The position numbers and the translations under genes are program-made. The notes below the pieces were generated by a model that was given only the letters and a program-made list of their open reading frames with translations, had not been told where the DNA came from and did not search any database. 64,000 nt of DNA from Xanthobacteraceae bacterium (lineage in GTDB: Bacteria; Pseudomonadota; Alphaproteobacteria; Rhizobiales; Xanthobacteraceae), in NCBI GenBank assembly GCA_029239875.1, contig JARBUD010000010.1, forward strand, positions 50,130-114,129, in the 5' to 3' direction. Below are positions 17,426 through 26,378 of this stretch, piece by piece (positions within the stretch are counted from its first letter, which is position 1; each line of letters opens with the position of its first letter).

Positions 17426-19252
17426 ATGAGCGAGTTCGGCAGAGTCGAGCAGAAGGACGGTCGCGATCCTGCTGTCGACATGAGCCTGGAACCCCAGCCG
17501 TCGGCCCGCACGCAGATCGACGCCTATCTCACACGGCGCGGCGAGGTCGAGCGCACCGACCACGAGGAATTCCAGCAATATCTGCAGGAGAAGCAGGCCC
17601 GTGCGCTCGCGGCCCAGTCGCTGCTGCCGGCCCCCGCTCCCGCGCAGGACGAGCCCGCCCCGGCGCGGCTGACGCGGCGCGGCGTCTTCAAGGCCGCCGC
17701 CGCCACCGCGATCATCGGCGAGACCGGCGTGCTCGGCTATCAGGCGGTGCAGAGCGGCGCACTCGACTCCGTCGGCCTCGGCAGCACCCCGGCCAGCGCC
17801 GCCATGGCGCAGGCGCAGACCGCGCCGATCACCCGCGAGCTGATCGATTCACGGGCGAGCTTCGACGGCAAAGGACTGGGCAAGTGGGTGGCCCTGCTGC
17901 CGACCAAGATGGGCGGCGGCACCTACGCGCTGGACCTCAACACCAACCGCGTGCTCGCCTCGATCTGGTACTGGAACTACGGCGACTTCAACCCGATCTC
18001 GCACCATCTCTGCGCCTTCCCGAGCGCCGACCCGTATCACAGCTTCGAGTTCGTCAACTCGACGCAGGGCGGCAAGAACTCGCTGATCTACGGCATCCCC
18101 ACCAACATCACCGAGCCCGGGCCGGGCTTCAACATCTACCGCGTGCGCTATGACGGCGCGCAGATGCAGCTGATGGAGAACGTGTCGGAGACCACCGGCC
18201 TCGGCCTCGGCGTGCATGTCTGCGTCAACCCGAAGGACGCGCAATCCTATTTCGTGACCGACGGGCAGAAGGACATCGCCGCCTGCTTCGACCGCACGAC
18301 GTCGCAGGTGAAGGCGGCGCTGAAGTTCGACTGGGTGGCCAATTCGAGCCAGCTCTCGCGCGCCTGGCAGGACGGGGGAAAGCTCAAGATCTCCCGCATC
18401 TATCCCGACGCCGCCACCGGCAAGTACGACTATCTCGGCACCAAGGGGCAGAAGATCGACTGGGAGATGGTGCCCATGGGCGAGCTCTTCGTCGAGGAGG
18501 GCACGCTGCCCGGCGACGACCCGATGGGCCTCACCGGCGCCGACGGCACCATCTGGCACCCGACCGGCCGCTGGGCCGCGACCGTGGTGCGCCTGTGCGG
18601 CGGCATCGCCATCCTCGACGCCGAGAAGAACTTCGAGCCCGCCGCCTTCCTGCAGTTCAACACCAATTCGCAGGACCAGTACGAGGTCGTCCGGATCGAC
18701 GACGACCACTGGGAGGTGACCTTCGACAAGATCCACTCGCCCGGCCACGAGATCGGCTTCTCGCCCGACGGCCGCTTCCTGTGCATGATGAACAATCTGC
18801 GCGAGAACAACTGCTCGGTGTTCGATTCCTCCGACCCCGACCCGCGCAACTGGAAGAAGATCGCCCATGTCGAGGACCCGCTGTGGAAGGGGAAGTACCC
18901 CAATCCCTTCCACATGGTGTTCTCGCTGGATTCGAAGAAGCTCTACCTTTCCGTGCTCCACCCCTCGCCGGCGGCGAGCGGCGTGATGGTGGTCGACACC
19001 GACACCTGGACGATCCGCAAGGAGATCCAGGGCATCGGCCCCGATCTTCAGACACCCGCCATCACCTATGACGGCAAGTTCGTCGTGGTGCCGTTCAGCG
19101 GCTTCCAGCGGCTGTCGAGCGGCATCGCCGTCATCGACGCCGAGACCGACAAGCTGATCGGCATCCTGCCCAGCACCGGCGGCCACCATGACTGCGTGAT
19201 CATTCCCACCGAGCTCGAGCACATGAAGCACACGCGCTCATGCACGCTGTGA
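17426..19252 (+). CDS. Tat-exported NosZ/thiocyanate-dehydrogenase-like propeller protein
   Basis: 608 residues. After a ~80-residue hydrophilic N-terminus comes a twin-arginine signal (LTRRGVFKAAAATAIIG, Arg84-Arg85), so a folded, cofactor-bearing periplasmic protein is expected. The rest is a repetitive beta-propeller with metal-ligand-like His motifs: HHLCAFPSADPYHSFEF (His193, 194, 205), GVHVCVNP (264), IWHPTGR (378), IHSPGHEIGFSPDG (437, 441), NPFHMVFS (496), VLHPSP (512), GGHHDCVII (587, 588). This pattern recalls nitrous-oxide reductase propellers and their relative thiocyanate dehydrogenase, a copper enzyme oxidising thiocyanate to cyanate and sulfur. No NosZ CuA domain is seen at the C-terminus, which favours the TcDH-like branch. 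Start at 17426 has AGGGAGGGG upstream. Substrate unproven. Confidence 0.65.
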   Translation: MSEFGRVEQKDGRDPAVDMSLEPQPSARTQIDAYLTRRGEVERTDHEEFQQYLQEKQARALAAQSLLPAPAPAQDEPAPARLTRRGVFKAAAATAIIGETGVLGYQAVQSGALDSVGLGSTPASAAMAQAQTAPITRELIDSRASFDGKGLGKWVALLPTKMGGGTYALDLNTNRVLASIWYWNYGDFNPISHHLCAFPSADPYHSFEFVNSTQGGKNSLIYGIPTNITEPGPGFNIYRVRYDGAQMQLMENVSETTGLGLGVHVCVNPKDAQSYFVTDGQKDIAACFDRTTSQVKAALKFDWVANSSQLSRAWQDGGKLKISRIYPDAATGKYDYLGTKGQKIDWEMVPMGELFVEEGTLPGDDPMGLTGADGTIWHPTGRWAATVVRLCGGIAILDAEKNFEPAAFLQFNTNSQDQYEVVRIDDDHWEVTFDKIHSPGHEIGFSPDGRFLCMMNNLRENNCSVFDSSDPDPRNWKKIAHVEDPLWKGKYPNPFHMVFSLDSKKLYLSVLHPSPAASGVMVVDTDTWTIRKEIQGIGPDLQTPAITYDGKFVVVPFSGFQRLSSGIAVIDAETDKLIGILPSTGGHHDCVIIPTELEHMKHTRSCTL

Positions 19253-19277
19253 ACGCCGGCTACGGACGTCACCGCTG

Positions 19278-20507
19278 ATGTCCGCAGCCTCGTCCTACCG
19301 GCTGCTGTTCGGGCTCGCCGTGCAGAATCTCGGCCGCCGGCAGTCGCGCACGCTGCTGCTGGTCGTCGCCATCGCCATCGCCAGCGCCGTCACCTTTGCC
19401 GGCGTCGTGGCGATGCGCAGCGTGGTCGCCAGCATGCAGGTCGGGCTGAGCCGGGTCGGCGCCGACCTCATGGTGGTCAACCAGGACGCGCTGACGAACC
19501 TGACCGACGCACTGCTCACGGTGGAACCGACCGACAGCACCGTCGCGGCCGACGCTATCTCCCGCGCGGAGATCCGCGGCATCGCCCGGCTCGCCGCCCA
19601 GCGTATCCTGCGCACTGAGCGCTCCGGCCTCGGCGGCGCCGGCGAACTGGTCGACCTGATCGGCTTCGACCCGGCAAGCGACTTCACCATCCTGCCCTGG
19701 CTGTCCGAACGCCTGGCGGGCCCGATGCGGCCGGGCGACGTCATCGTCGGCGCCGCCCGCAACCTGCCGCTCGGCTCGCAGGCGGTCATCTTCGGCCTAC
19801 CCTTCCGCGTCTATGGCAAGCTGGCGCGCACCGGCTCCGGCACGCAGGAGCGCGGCGTCTTCCTGCAGGCGTCGAGCCTCCTCGGCCTCGCCGGCGCGGT
19901 GCGGGAGCGCACGGGTACGTTGCCGCCTATGCTCGTGCCGGAACGCGTCACCGGCTTCCTCATCCAGCTCGCGCCGGAGGCGACGGAAGTGCAGGCGCGC
20001 TTCGCCCTTCTGTCAAAGGTCCCGGAGATCAAGGTGATCGCCGGCGGCGCGCTGATGACCGGCATCCGGCAGGGGCTGGTCGCGCTGCTAGCGGGACTGG
20101 TCGGGCTGGTGATCGCGCTCTCCGCCAGCACAGCGGTCATGGTGATGGTGCTGTTCTCCGCCATCATGGCCGAGCGCCGGCGCGAGCTCGGCCTGCTCAA
20201 GGCCATCGGCGCGCGCCGGAGCCAGATCGTCGGCATGGCGGTGACGGAAGCCGCCCTCGCCACCGCCTGCGGCGGCGCCATCGGCGTGATCCTCGGCCTG
20301 CTGCTGCTGCGCCTCTTCGAGCGCGCGCTGGTGCATCACCTCGGCGAGATGGGCATTCCCTTCCTCTGGCTGGACGGACCGGGCACCATCGCCATCGCCG
20401 CCGCCTGCGTCGTCGGCGCGGCGGTCGTCGGGATCGCCGGCGCGCTGGTGCCGGCCTGGCGCATGGGGCGGCGCGACATTCACGACCTGCTCTGGAAGGA
20501 AGGCTGA
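19278..20507 (+). CDS. FtsX/MacB-type ABC transporter permease
   Basis: 409 residues with the MacB/LolC topology: TM1 near 25-47 (LLLVVAIAIASAVTFAGVVA), a ~220-residue periplasmic domain, then three TMs (about 265-300, 325-350, 370-395) including ERRRELGLLKAIGARRSQIV, the coupling-helix signature of FtsX permeases. It pairs with the ATPase that begins 3 nt after its stop. Such pairs act as mechanotransmitters or extract substances from the membrane rather than import. It follows the Tat protein by 25 nt. Confidence 0.88.
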   Translation: MSAASSYRLLFGLAVQNLGRRQSRTLLLVVAIAIASAVTFAGVVAMRSVVASMQVGLSRVGADLMVVNQDALTNLTDALLTVEPTDSTVAADAISRAEIRGIARLAAQRILRTERSGLGGAGELVDLIGFDPASDFTILPWLSERLAGPMRPGDVIVGAARNLPLGSQAVIFGLPFRVYGKLARTGSGTQERGVFLQASSLLGLAGAVRERTGTLPPMLVPERVTGFLIQLAPEATEVQARFALLSKVPEIKVIAGGALMTGIRQGLVALLAGLVGLVIALSASTAVMVMVLFSAIMAERRRELGLLKAIGARRSQIVGMAVTEAALATACGGAIGVILGLLLLRLFERALVHHLGEMGIPFLWLDGPGTIAIAAACVVGAAVVGIAGALVPAWRMGRRDIHDLLWKEG

Positions 20508-20509
20508 GC

Positions 20510-21178
20510 ATGCTCGCCTGCCGCGCACTGGCGAAGCGCTACGAGACCGACAGGGGACCGGTCGACGCCGTGCGGGGGATGGACCTCGACATCGAGGCCG
20601 GATGCTACGCCGCCATCGTCGGCCGCTCCGGGTCCGGGAAGTCCTCGCTGATGAGCATGATCGGCGGGCTGAGCCGCCCGACCGCCGGCCGCGTGCTGAT
20701 CGGCGGCACCGATATCTGGTCCTTGTCGGAAGCCGGCGCGGCGGCGTTCCGCAACCAGCATGTCGGCTACGTCTTCCAGTTCGCCAGCCTGCTGCCGAAC
20801 CTGCGCGCGCTCGACAATGTCGAGCTGCCGGCACGTCTCGCCGGCAAAGGATCGCGCCGCGAGATCACCGGGCGCGCGCTGGAACGGCTCGCCGATGTCG
20901 GGCTCGACAGCCACGCGGACGCCTTTCCCTCCGAGCTCTCCTCCGGCGAGCAGCGCCGCGTGGTGATCGCCCGCGCCCTGATGAACGAGCCCCGGCTGCT
21001 GCTGGCGGACGAGCCGACCTCCGACCTCGACGAGCAGACCGAGCGGGAGATCATGGCGCTGCTGCGCGACATCAACCGCTCGCGCGGGACCACGCTGCTG
21101 CTCGTCACGCACAACCTGTCGCTGGCGGCAAAAGCCGAGCGGATCATCCACATCGCCAACGGCGTGGTGGTCCCATGA
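20510..21178 (+). CDS. ABC transporter ATPase (LolD/MacB type)
   Basis: 222 residues. Walker A GRSGSGKSSL (about residues 38-47), Q-loop in YVFQFASLLPNLRALDNVEL, signature ELSSGEQRRVVIARAL (LSSGE replacing LSGGQ), Walker B LLLADEPTSDLD and H-loop LLVTHNLSLA. The one-residue change in the signature (S for G) is unusual but tolerated in this family. Partner of the FtsX-type permease 19278-20507; its stop overlaps the next start (ATGA). Confidence 0.92.
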   Translation: MLACRALAKRYETDRGPVDAVRGMDLDIEAGCYAAIVGRSGSGKSSLMSMIGGLSRPTAGRVLIGGTDIWSLSEAGAAAFRNQHVGYVFQFASLLPNLRALDNVELPARLAGKGSRREITGRALERLADVGLDSHADAFPSELSSGEQRRVVIARALMNEPRLLLADEPTSDLDEQTEREIMALLRDINRSRGTTLLLVTHNLSLAAKAERIIHIANGVVVP

Positions 21179-22038
21179 AGAAGCCACGGCTGCCGGACCT
21201 CGACCGGCTGAGCCCGGCGGAGAAGGATGCCCTCATCGTCAGCCTGTGGGAGACGGTGCAGGCACTCGACCGCGACGGCCCGGCGGGCGAAGCGGTGGAG
21301 GGCGCGGGCCCCTCGCCCGCGGCTCCGGCCGGGGATGACGGCACGGTGCAGGACCTGCGCCGGCGCATCGGCACCGCCGCCCGCTCGCGCCGCTCCCAGG
21401 CGCCCGGCGGGCGCGCGCATTGGCTGTCGCGGGTGCTCGACTATCGCCCGCTGCAGATCCTGGTGATCCTCATCGCCCTCGCCTTCCTCGCGGATTTCGC
21501 CATCGGCAGGTACCAGCGCCACCAGAGCATGGAGCGGCAGGCCGAGGCGCGGCACCTGGAGCAGGCCGCCTCCAACGGCCTGTTCATGGAACTTGTGCGC
21601 GCCGGCTACGACCCGGGCGCGGGCGCCTATCAGGCGACGCTGCGGCTGCAGAAGATCGGCGCCGAGGACGTGCTCTACGTGCTGCAGAACCCGCCCCGCG
21701 CCTTCGTGCAGACCGGACTGACCTGGCAGGAGGTCCCCTCGCGCGCGCCCGGCGGCAGGCCGTGGGGCGTCGTCAAGCTCACGGACGGCGTCGACGTCAC
21801 CGTGCTGTTCGACGCCGACATCGAGGACTGGAGCGAGCTCATCCCCGGCTACATGCATGTGCAGCTTCAGTTCGACCAGCTGATCAGCCTGTCCAGCGAT
21901 CCCGGCGACGACATCGTCGAGCGCAACAACCGGTTCTATTTCTACCTGAAGCCGCGCAATGCCGACGACGAGGACATAAAGCGGCGCGCCCGCTTCAGCG
22001 GCGCGCCCCCGGCCTTCATTCCCATGCCGCCGCATTAG
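21175..22038 (+). CDS. One-helix membrane protein of the TcDH-like operon, unknown function
   Basis: 287 residues overlapping the ATPase stop (ATGA). The cytoplasmic N-terminal ~90 residues are charged (LPDLDRLSPAEKDALIVSLW); one TM lies near 97-117 (LQILVILIALAFLADFAIGR); a ~165-residue periplasmic C-terminal domain is mainly beta and ends FIPMPPH. The periplasmic part resembles no family I recognise. With an FtsX-type permease and ATPase in front, a membrane-fusion-like or adaptor subunit that links the exporter to the propeller protein is plausible. Confidence 0.75.
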   Translation: MKKPRLPDLDRLSPAEKDALIVSLWETVQALDRDGPAGEAVEGAGPSPAAPAGDDGTVQDLRRRIGTAARSRRSQAPGGRAHWLSRVLDYRPLQILVILIALAFLADFAIGRYQRHQSMERQAEARHLEQAASNGLFMELVRAGYDPGAGAYQATLRLQKIGAEDVLYVLQNPPRAFVQTGLTWQEVPSRAPGGRPWGVVKLTDGVDVTVLFDADIEDWSELIPGYMHVQLQFDQLISLSSDPGDDIVERNNRFYFYLKPRNADDEDIKRRARFSGAPPAFIPMPPH

Positions 22039-22104
22039 CGGCGCCCGAAGCTCCCCCCGCTGAAGGCGCCAGTGGAAATTGCTGGACGCCTGGAGATCGC
22101 CGCT

Positions 22105-22262
22105 TGACAAATAGGCGGCCGCGTTGGAGCCTAACAAACATGCGATGAGCAAGGCTGCTCAATGTCGCGGCAGTAGATTCATCATTTCCAACGACGGCGC
22201 ACCTTGCGCTGCAGGTTGGTGGCAAGGACGCCCGCGGCCGATCGGCCGACGGGCGTTTTTTT
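22105..22262 (+). promoter_or_regulatory. Amide-operon leader: promoter-like site, hairpin with AxxGxx loop, attenuator
   Basis: TTGACA at 22105-22110 is a plausible -35. The transcript would contain a hairpin TGAGC-AAGGCT-GCTCA (22146-22161), whose six-base loop has A at position 1 and G at position 4, as required in ANTAR-target RNAs. A second pairing follows, CCTTGC/GCAAGG (22202-22207 with 22222-22227), directly abutting the terminator at 22228. Since an ANTAR protein (AmiR) is encoded just downstream, antitermination control is the natural reading. The second loop does not show a clear AxxGxx hexaloop, so the match is partial. Confidence 0.5.
22228..22262 (+). terminator. Strong intrinsic terminator in the leader upstream of amiC
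   Basis: Stem ACGCCCG-CGGCCG / CGGCCG-A-CGGGCGT with an AT loop and one bulged A, followed by six T residues. It lies between the end of the previous operon and the GTG start of amiC, 20 nt before that start. It can end the TcDH-like operon, act as the attenuator of the amide operon, or both. Confidence 0.85.
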
Positions 22263-22282
22263 GTTTTGGGGCGGAACGAAGA

Positions 22283-23446
22283 GTGTCGCAGCACTACCGC
22301 ATAGGGGTCATGTTCTCGACCACCGGGCCCTACAGCGTCGTCGCCCGTTCCATGTTGAACGGCGCGCTGCTGGCGGTTGCGGAAGCCGCGGCACCCCATG
22401 TCTCGGCACCCAATGTCTCGGTCGAGCCGGTGATCGTCGACCCCGCTGGCGATCTCGGCGCCTATGCGGGTCTCGCCCGCGACCTGCTGCAGTCCGGCGT
22501 GCGCCATGTGGTGGGCTGCTACACCTCCTCCAGCCGCAAGGAAGTCATCCCCTTCTTCGAGAAGCACGACGCGCTGCTCTGGTACCCCTCGCATTACGAA
22601 GGCTTCGAGAGCTCCAACAACGTCATCTACACCGGCGCCTCGCCCAACCAGCATGTCCTCCCGCTGGTCGAGCACATGCTGGAGCGCGTCGGGGCGAGCG
22701 CCTTCTGCGTCGGCTCGAACTACATCTGGGCGTGGGAGAACACCCGCATCTTCCGCGAGGCGATGATGGCGCAGGACGGGCGGGTGCTCGCCGAACGCTA
22801 CGTGCCGGTGGGCGACACCGAGATCGACCAGGTGGTCGAGGCGATCCTCGACGCGCGGCCTGACTTCGTGTTCAACACGCTGATCGGCACCAGCGCCTAT
22901 GCCTTCTTCCGCGCCTTCCGCGCCGCCTGCAATGGCCGCGGCATCGACCAGCCCAAGCAGATACCGGTGGTGAGCTGCTCGCTCTCCGAGCCCGAGCTCG
23001 AGGAGATCGGCGAGGGCGCGGTGGACGGCCACCTGTCCTCCTCCGTCTATTTCTCCTCGCTCGACACGCCGGCCAACCGGGCCTTCACCGAGCTCTACCG
23101 CAAGACTTTCCCGCAGGGTCCTTCCACCTCGGCCGATGCGGAAGCCTCCTATGTCGCGATGAAGCTGCTCATCCTGTCGCTGGCGGAAGCCGGAACCGAC
23201 GATGTGGAGGTCGTGAAGCAGGCGGTCACGCGCCAGCATCTGCTCGCGCCGCAGGGCGAGGTGCGCATCGATCCGCAGACCCTGCACGCCTATCTGACGC
23301 CGCGTATCGGGCTGTCCAACAAGCAGTCGCGCTTCGACCTGCTGTTCGAAGCCCCCGGCCCGGTCCGTCCGGACCCCTATCTCGTGCAATCGGCGCCGCG
23401 CTATGCGGTGGCCTCCCGCAACCCGGCACTGAGAGTGGTGAAGTGA
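22283..23446 (+). CDS. amiC: AmiC-like amide-binding negative regulator
   Basis: 387 residues, periplasmic-binding-protein fold (Peripla_BP_6) without a signal peptide, so cytosolic. Typical AmiC/urea-sensor stretches: IGVMFSTTGPYSVVARSMLN, GCYTSSSRKEVIPFFEKHDA, LLWYPSHYEGFESSNNVIYT, and SADAEASYVAMKLLILSLAE. In Pseudomonas, AmiC sequesters AmiR until a short amide binds. GTG 22283 is chosen as start (VSQHYRIGVMFS), just after the leader terminator. It is coupled to amiR by a one-base TGATG overlap. Confidence 0.9.
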   Translation: MSQHYRIGVMFSTTGPYSVVARSMLNGALLAVAEAAAPHVSAPNVSVEPVIVDPAGDLGAYAGLARDLLQSGVRHVVGCYTSSSRKEVIPFFEKHDALLWYPSHYEGFESSNNVIYTGASPNQHVLPLVEHMLERVGASAFCVGSNYIWAWENTRIFREAMMAQDGRVLAERYVPVGDTEIDQVVEAILDARPDFVFNTLIGTSAYAFFRAFRAACNGRGIDQPKQIPVVSCSLSEPELEEIGEGAVDGHLSSSVYFSSLDTPANRAFTELYRKTFPQGPSTSADAEASYVAMKLLILSLAEAGTDDVEVVKQAVTRQHLLAPQGEVRIDPQTLHAYLTPRIGLSNKQSRFDLLFEAPGPVRPDPYLVQSAPRYAVASRNPALRVVK

Positions 23447-24102
23447 TGGCTCCTCGTCTGCTCCAGAACTTCAACGGGGGCCGGGCGCACATCGTCACGG
23501 CCAACCGCTGCGCCGTGGAAGCCCTCGAGAACACGCTCGGCAAGCTCGGCGTGAGCGCGGTCTATCCCGAGCTCCGCGACGGGCGCGCCGACATCGACCT
23601 CGGCGCGCTGCAGGCCGAGCGCGACATCCTGTTCGTCGACGGCGACCTCGACAATCCCGTCGCGCTCGACACCGACGCCGCCTCGCGCCACCCGCCGGTG
23701 CCGGTGATCGGCCTCGTCGGCGTGGAAGCGCCGAGCCGGCTGAAGCACCTGATCAATCTCGGCGCCTCGGCCTTCCTGCGCAAACCCGTGCAGGGCGGCG
23801 CCGTCTACACGGCCCTGTTCCTGGGCATCAACCAGTTCCTGTTGCGCGGCGACCTTCGGGCGCGGCTCGACGACATGAATCGCCGCCGGCGCGGACGCCG
23901 GGCGGTGGTGAAGGCGATCATTGCCCGCATGACCGAGGCGGGCAGCGATGACGACGAGGCCTATGACTGGCTTCGGCGCGAAAGCATGCGCTCGCGGCAG
24001 ACCCTGGAGGACTACTGCGAGATGTTCCTGACGATCAGGGCAGCGCCCCTCGACAAACCCACGCACCTCCCCCTGCGGGAGACCGGCGCGGGAAGAAGAT
24101 AA
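23446..24102 (+). CDS. amiR: AmiR-like ANTAR transcription antiterminator
   Basis: 218 residues: degenerate receiver-like domain (about 1-125) lacking a clear phospho-Asp pocket, a coiled-coil linker, and a C-terminal ANTAR RNA-binding domain (RRAVVKAIIARMTEAGSDDD, YDWLRRESMRSRQTLEDYCE). ANTAR proteins stabilise a two-hairpin RNA to prevent terminator formation. The leader at 22146-22262 is the probable target. It begins within the amiC stop codon and is followed after 19 nt by the amide ABC importer. Confidence 0.9.
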   Translation: MAPRLLQNFNGGRAHIVTANRCAVEALENTLGKLGVSAVYPELRDGRADIDLGALQAERDILFVDGDLDNPVALDTDAASRHPPVPVIGLVGVEAPSRLKHLINLGASAFLRKPVQGGAVYTALFLGINQFLLRGDLRARLDDMNRRRRGRRAVVKAIIARMTEAGSDDDEAYDWLRRESMRSRQTLEDYCEMFLTIRAAPLDKPTHLPLRETGAGRR

Positions 24103-24121
24103 CCTTTCACAGGAGTAGAAA

Positions 24122-25372
24122 ATGACTGGGAATACCATCCGGGGGCTGCGTGCCGCAGCCCTCACGGGAACGCTTTTGCTCAGCGCCGTCCAGAGCTTCA
24201 CCCCGGCCTTCGCCGCGGACCCGATCAAGCTCGGCGTGCTCGAGGACCAGTCCGGCGACTTCGCCGCCGCGACGCTCGGCAAGGTCCACGCGATCCAGCT
24301 GGCGGCCGAGGAGATCAACAAGGCCGGTGGCATCGACGGCCGCCCGCTGGAACTGGTGATCTACGACACCCAGTCCGACAACACCCGCTACCAGGAATTC
24401 ATGCGCCGCGTGCTCCAGCGCGACAAGGTCGACGCGGTGTTCGCCGGCTTCTCCTCGGCCTCGCGCGAGGCGTACCGGCCCATCGTCAACCAGTTCGACG
24501 GGCTGGCCTTCTACAACAACCAGTATGAAGGCGGCGTCTGCGACGCCAACATGATCGTCACCGGCGCGGTGCCCGAGCAGCAGTTCTCCACCCTCATCCC
24601 GTGGATGATGGAGAAGTACGGCAAGAAGGTCTACACGCTCGCCGCCGACTACAATTTCGGCCAGATCTCGGCCGAGTGGGTGCGCAACATCGTCAAGGAG
24701 AACGGCGGCGAGATGGTCGGCGAGGAGTTCATCCCGCTCGGCGTGTCTCAGTTCTCGCAGTCGATCCAGAACATCCAGCGCGCCAAGCCGGACTTCGTGG
24801 TGACGCTGCTCGTCGGCACGCCGCAAGCCTCCTATTACGAGCAGGCCGCCGCCGCCAACGTGAACCTGCCGATGGCCTCCTCGGTGAACGTCGGCCAGGG
24901 CTACGAGCACAAGCGCTTCAAGCCGCCGTCCCTCAAGGACATGTACGTCACCACCAACTACATCGAGGAGATCGACACGCCGGCCTCGAAGGCGTTCGTC
25001 GAGAAGTTCCGCGCCAAGTTCCCGAAGGAACCCTACGTCAACCAGGAGGCCGAGAACTCCTATCTCGCGGTCTATCTCTACAAGCAGATGGTCGAGCGGG
25101 CGAAGTCGACCAAGCGCGACGACCTGCGCAAGGAGATCGCCAAGGGCGACGTCTGCATGGACGCGCCGGAGGGCAAGGTCTGCCTCGACCCGAAGAGCCA
25201 GCACATGTCCCACACCATCTATCTCGCGAAGGTGGGCGAGGACCACTCGATCAGCTTCCCGAAGGTCTGGCAGGACATCAAGCCCTACTGGCTGGGCGAG
25301 GCGGGCTGCGACCTGACCAAGAAGGACCCGAGCGAGCAGTACACGCCCTCGAACCCGCCGCCGAAGAACTGA
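24122..25372 (+). CDS. fmdD: Amide/urea ABC transporter substrate-binding protein (FmdD-like)
   Basis: 416 residues. Sec signal peptide (LTGTLLLSAVQSFTPAFA-ADP), then a Peripla_BP_5 domain: KLGVLEDQSGDFAAATLGKV, YDTQSDNTRYQEFMRRVLQR, YNNQYEGGVCDANMIVTG, and NQEAENSYLAVYLYKQMVER. The sequence follows the FmdD/UrtA type that delivers short amides or urea. ATG 24122 has AGGAGTAG upstream. Context (amiCR before, permeases, ATPases and formamidase after) supports short-chain amides. Confidence 0.9.
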   Translation: MTGNTIRGLRAAALTGTLLLSAVQSFTPAFAADPIKLGVLEDQSGDFAAATLGKVHAIQLAAEEINKAGGIDGRPLELVIYDTQSDNTRYQEFMRRVLQRDKVDAVFAGFSSASREAYRPIVNQFDGLAFYNNQYEGGVCDANMIVTGAVPEQQFSTLIPWMMEKYGKKVYTLAADYNFGQISAEWVRNIVKENGGEMVGEEFIPLGVSQFSQSIQNIQRAKPDFVVTLLVGTPQASYYEQAAAANVNLPMASSVNVGQGYEHKRFKPPSLKDMYVTTNYIEEIDTPASKAFVEKFRAKFPKEPYVNQEAENSYLAVYLYKQMVERAKSTKRDDLRKEIAKGDVCMDAPEGKVCLDPKSQHMSHTIYLAKVGEDHSISFPKVWQDIKPYWLGEAGCDLTKKDPSEQYTPSNPPPKN

Positions 25373-25483
25373 TCCATCCGGGATCGCTCTTTGATCTCCG
25401 CGCGGGCCATCATGGCCCGCGCGTCGCCCCGGCCGCTCCTGCCGCCGGGGCGGCCTGCTTCTCCTGATCGGGGCCCGCTGCCG

Positions 25484-26356
25484 ATGGATGTCGCCACCCT
25501 CGCCTTCTCCGCCTTCTATCAGTTCGGCGACGCCTTCGCCTTTCTGGTGCTCTCCGCCTGCGGGCTCGCCGTCATCTTCGGGATGATGGGCGTCATCAAC
25601 CTCGCCCATGGCGAGTTCATCATGTGCGGGGCCTACGTCACCGTCTCCGCGGTCCATGCCGGCCTGCCGCTGCCCCTCGCCATCCTCATCGGCTCGCTGG
25701 TGGCGGCGATGGTCGGCGCGGTGGTGGAACTCGTGGTGATCCGCCATCTCTACGACCGCCCGCTCGACACCATCGTCGCGACCTGGGGCCTCAGCCTCAT
25801 CTTCACGCAGGGCACGCTCATCGTGCTCGGCTCGACCATGGCCGGCATCGGCACGCCCTTCGGCAGCTTCCAGGTCGGCGGCTATTCCTATTCCACCTAT
25901 CGGCTGATGCTGTTCGCGGCGGCGATCGTCGTCCTCGTCGGGCTCTATGCCCTGTTCAACTGGACCCGCTTGGGCGTGATGGCCCGCGCCACCATCCAGG
26001 TGCCGCACATGGCGGCGGCGCTCGGCATCGACACGCGGCGCGTCTACAGCCTGACCTTCGCGCTCGGCGCCGGCCTCGCGGGGCTCGCCGGCGGGCTCTA
26101 CGCCCCGACCATGACGCTGGTGCCGACCATGGGCACCACCTTCATCATGGAAGCCTTCGTGACGGTCGTCGTCGGCGGCGCCGACGTGTTCCTGGGCACC
26201 GCTCCCGCCGCCGCCCTGCTCGCCGTGGTCAAGGCGACGCTGACCTCCTGGTACGGGCAGTTGTTCGGCCAGATCGGGCTGCTGGTCGCCGTCATCATCG
26301 TCATTCGCGTCCTGCCACGCGGCATCTCCGGCTTCCTGCTGCGCGATCGCGGCTGA
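25484..26356 (+). CDS. Branched-chain/amide-type ABC permease 1 (LivH family)
   Basis: 290 residues, about eight TM helices, LivH/UrtB type (GLAVIFGMMGVINLAHGEFI, TWGLSLIFTQGTLIVLGS, ATIQVPHMAAALGIDTRRVY, GAGLAGLAGGLYAPTMTLVP, FVTVVVGGADVFLGT). ATG 25484 (MDVATLAFSAFYQFGDA) is preferred because earlier in-frame codons give a Pro/Arg-rich, non-membrane leader. Pairs with the permease at 26379. Confidence 0.9.
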   Translation: MDVATLAFSAFYQFGDAFAFLVLSACGLAVIFGMMGVINLAHGEFIMCGAYVTVSAVHAGLPLPLAILIGSLVAAMVGAVVELVVIRHLYDRPLDTIVATWGLSLIFTQGTLIVLGSTMAGIGTPFGSFQVGGYSYSTYRLMLFAAAIVVLVGLYALFNWTRLGVMARATIQVPHMAAALGIDTRRVYSLTFALGAGLAGLAGGLYAPTMTLVPTMGTTFIMEAFVTVVVGGADVFLGTAPAAALLAVVKATLTSWYGQLFGQIGLLVAVIIVIRVLPRGISGFLLRDRG

Positions 26357-26378
26357 CGAAGGACAAGAGAACGACCTC

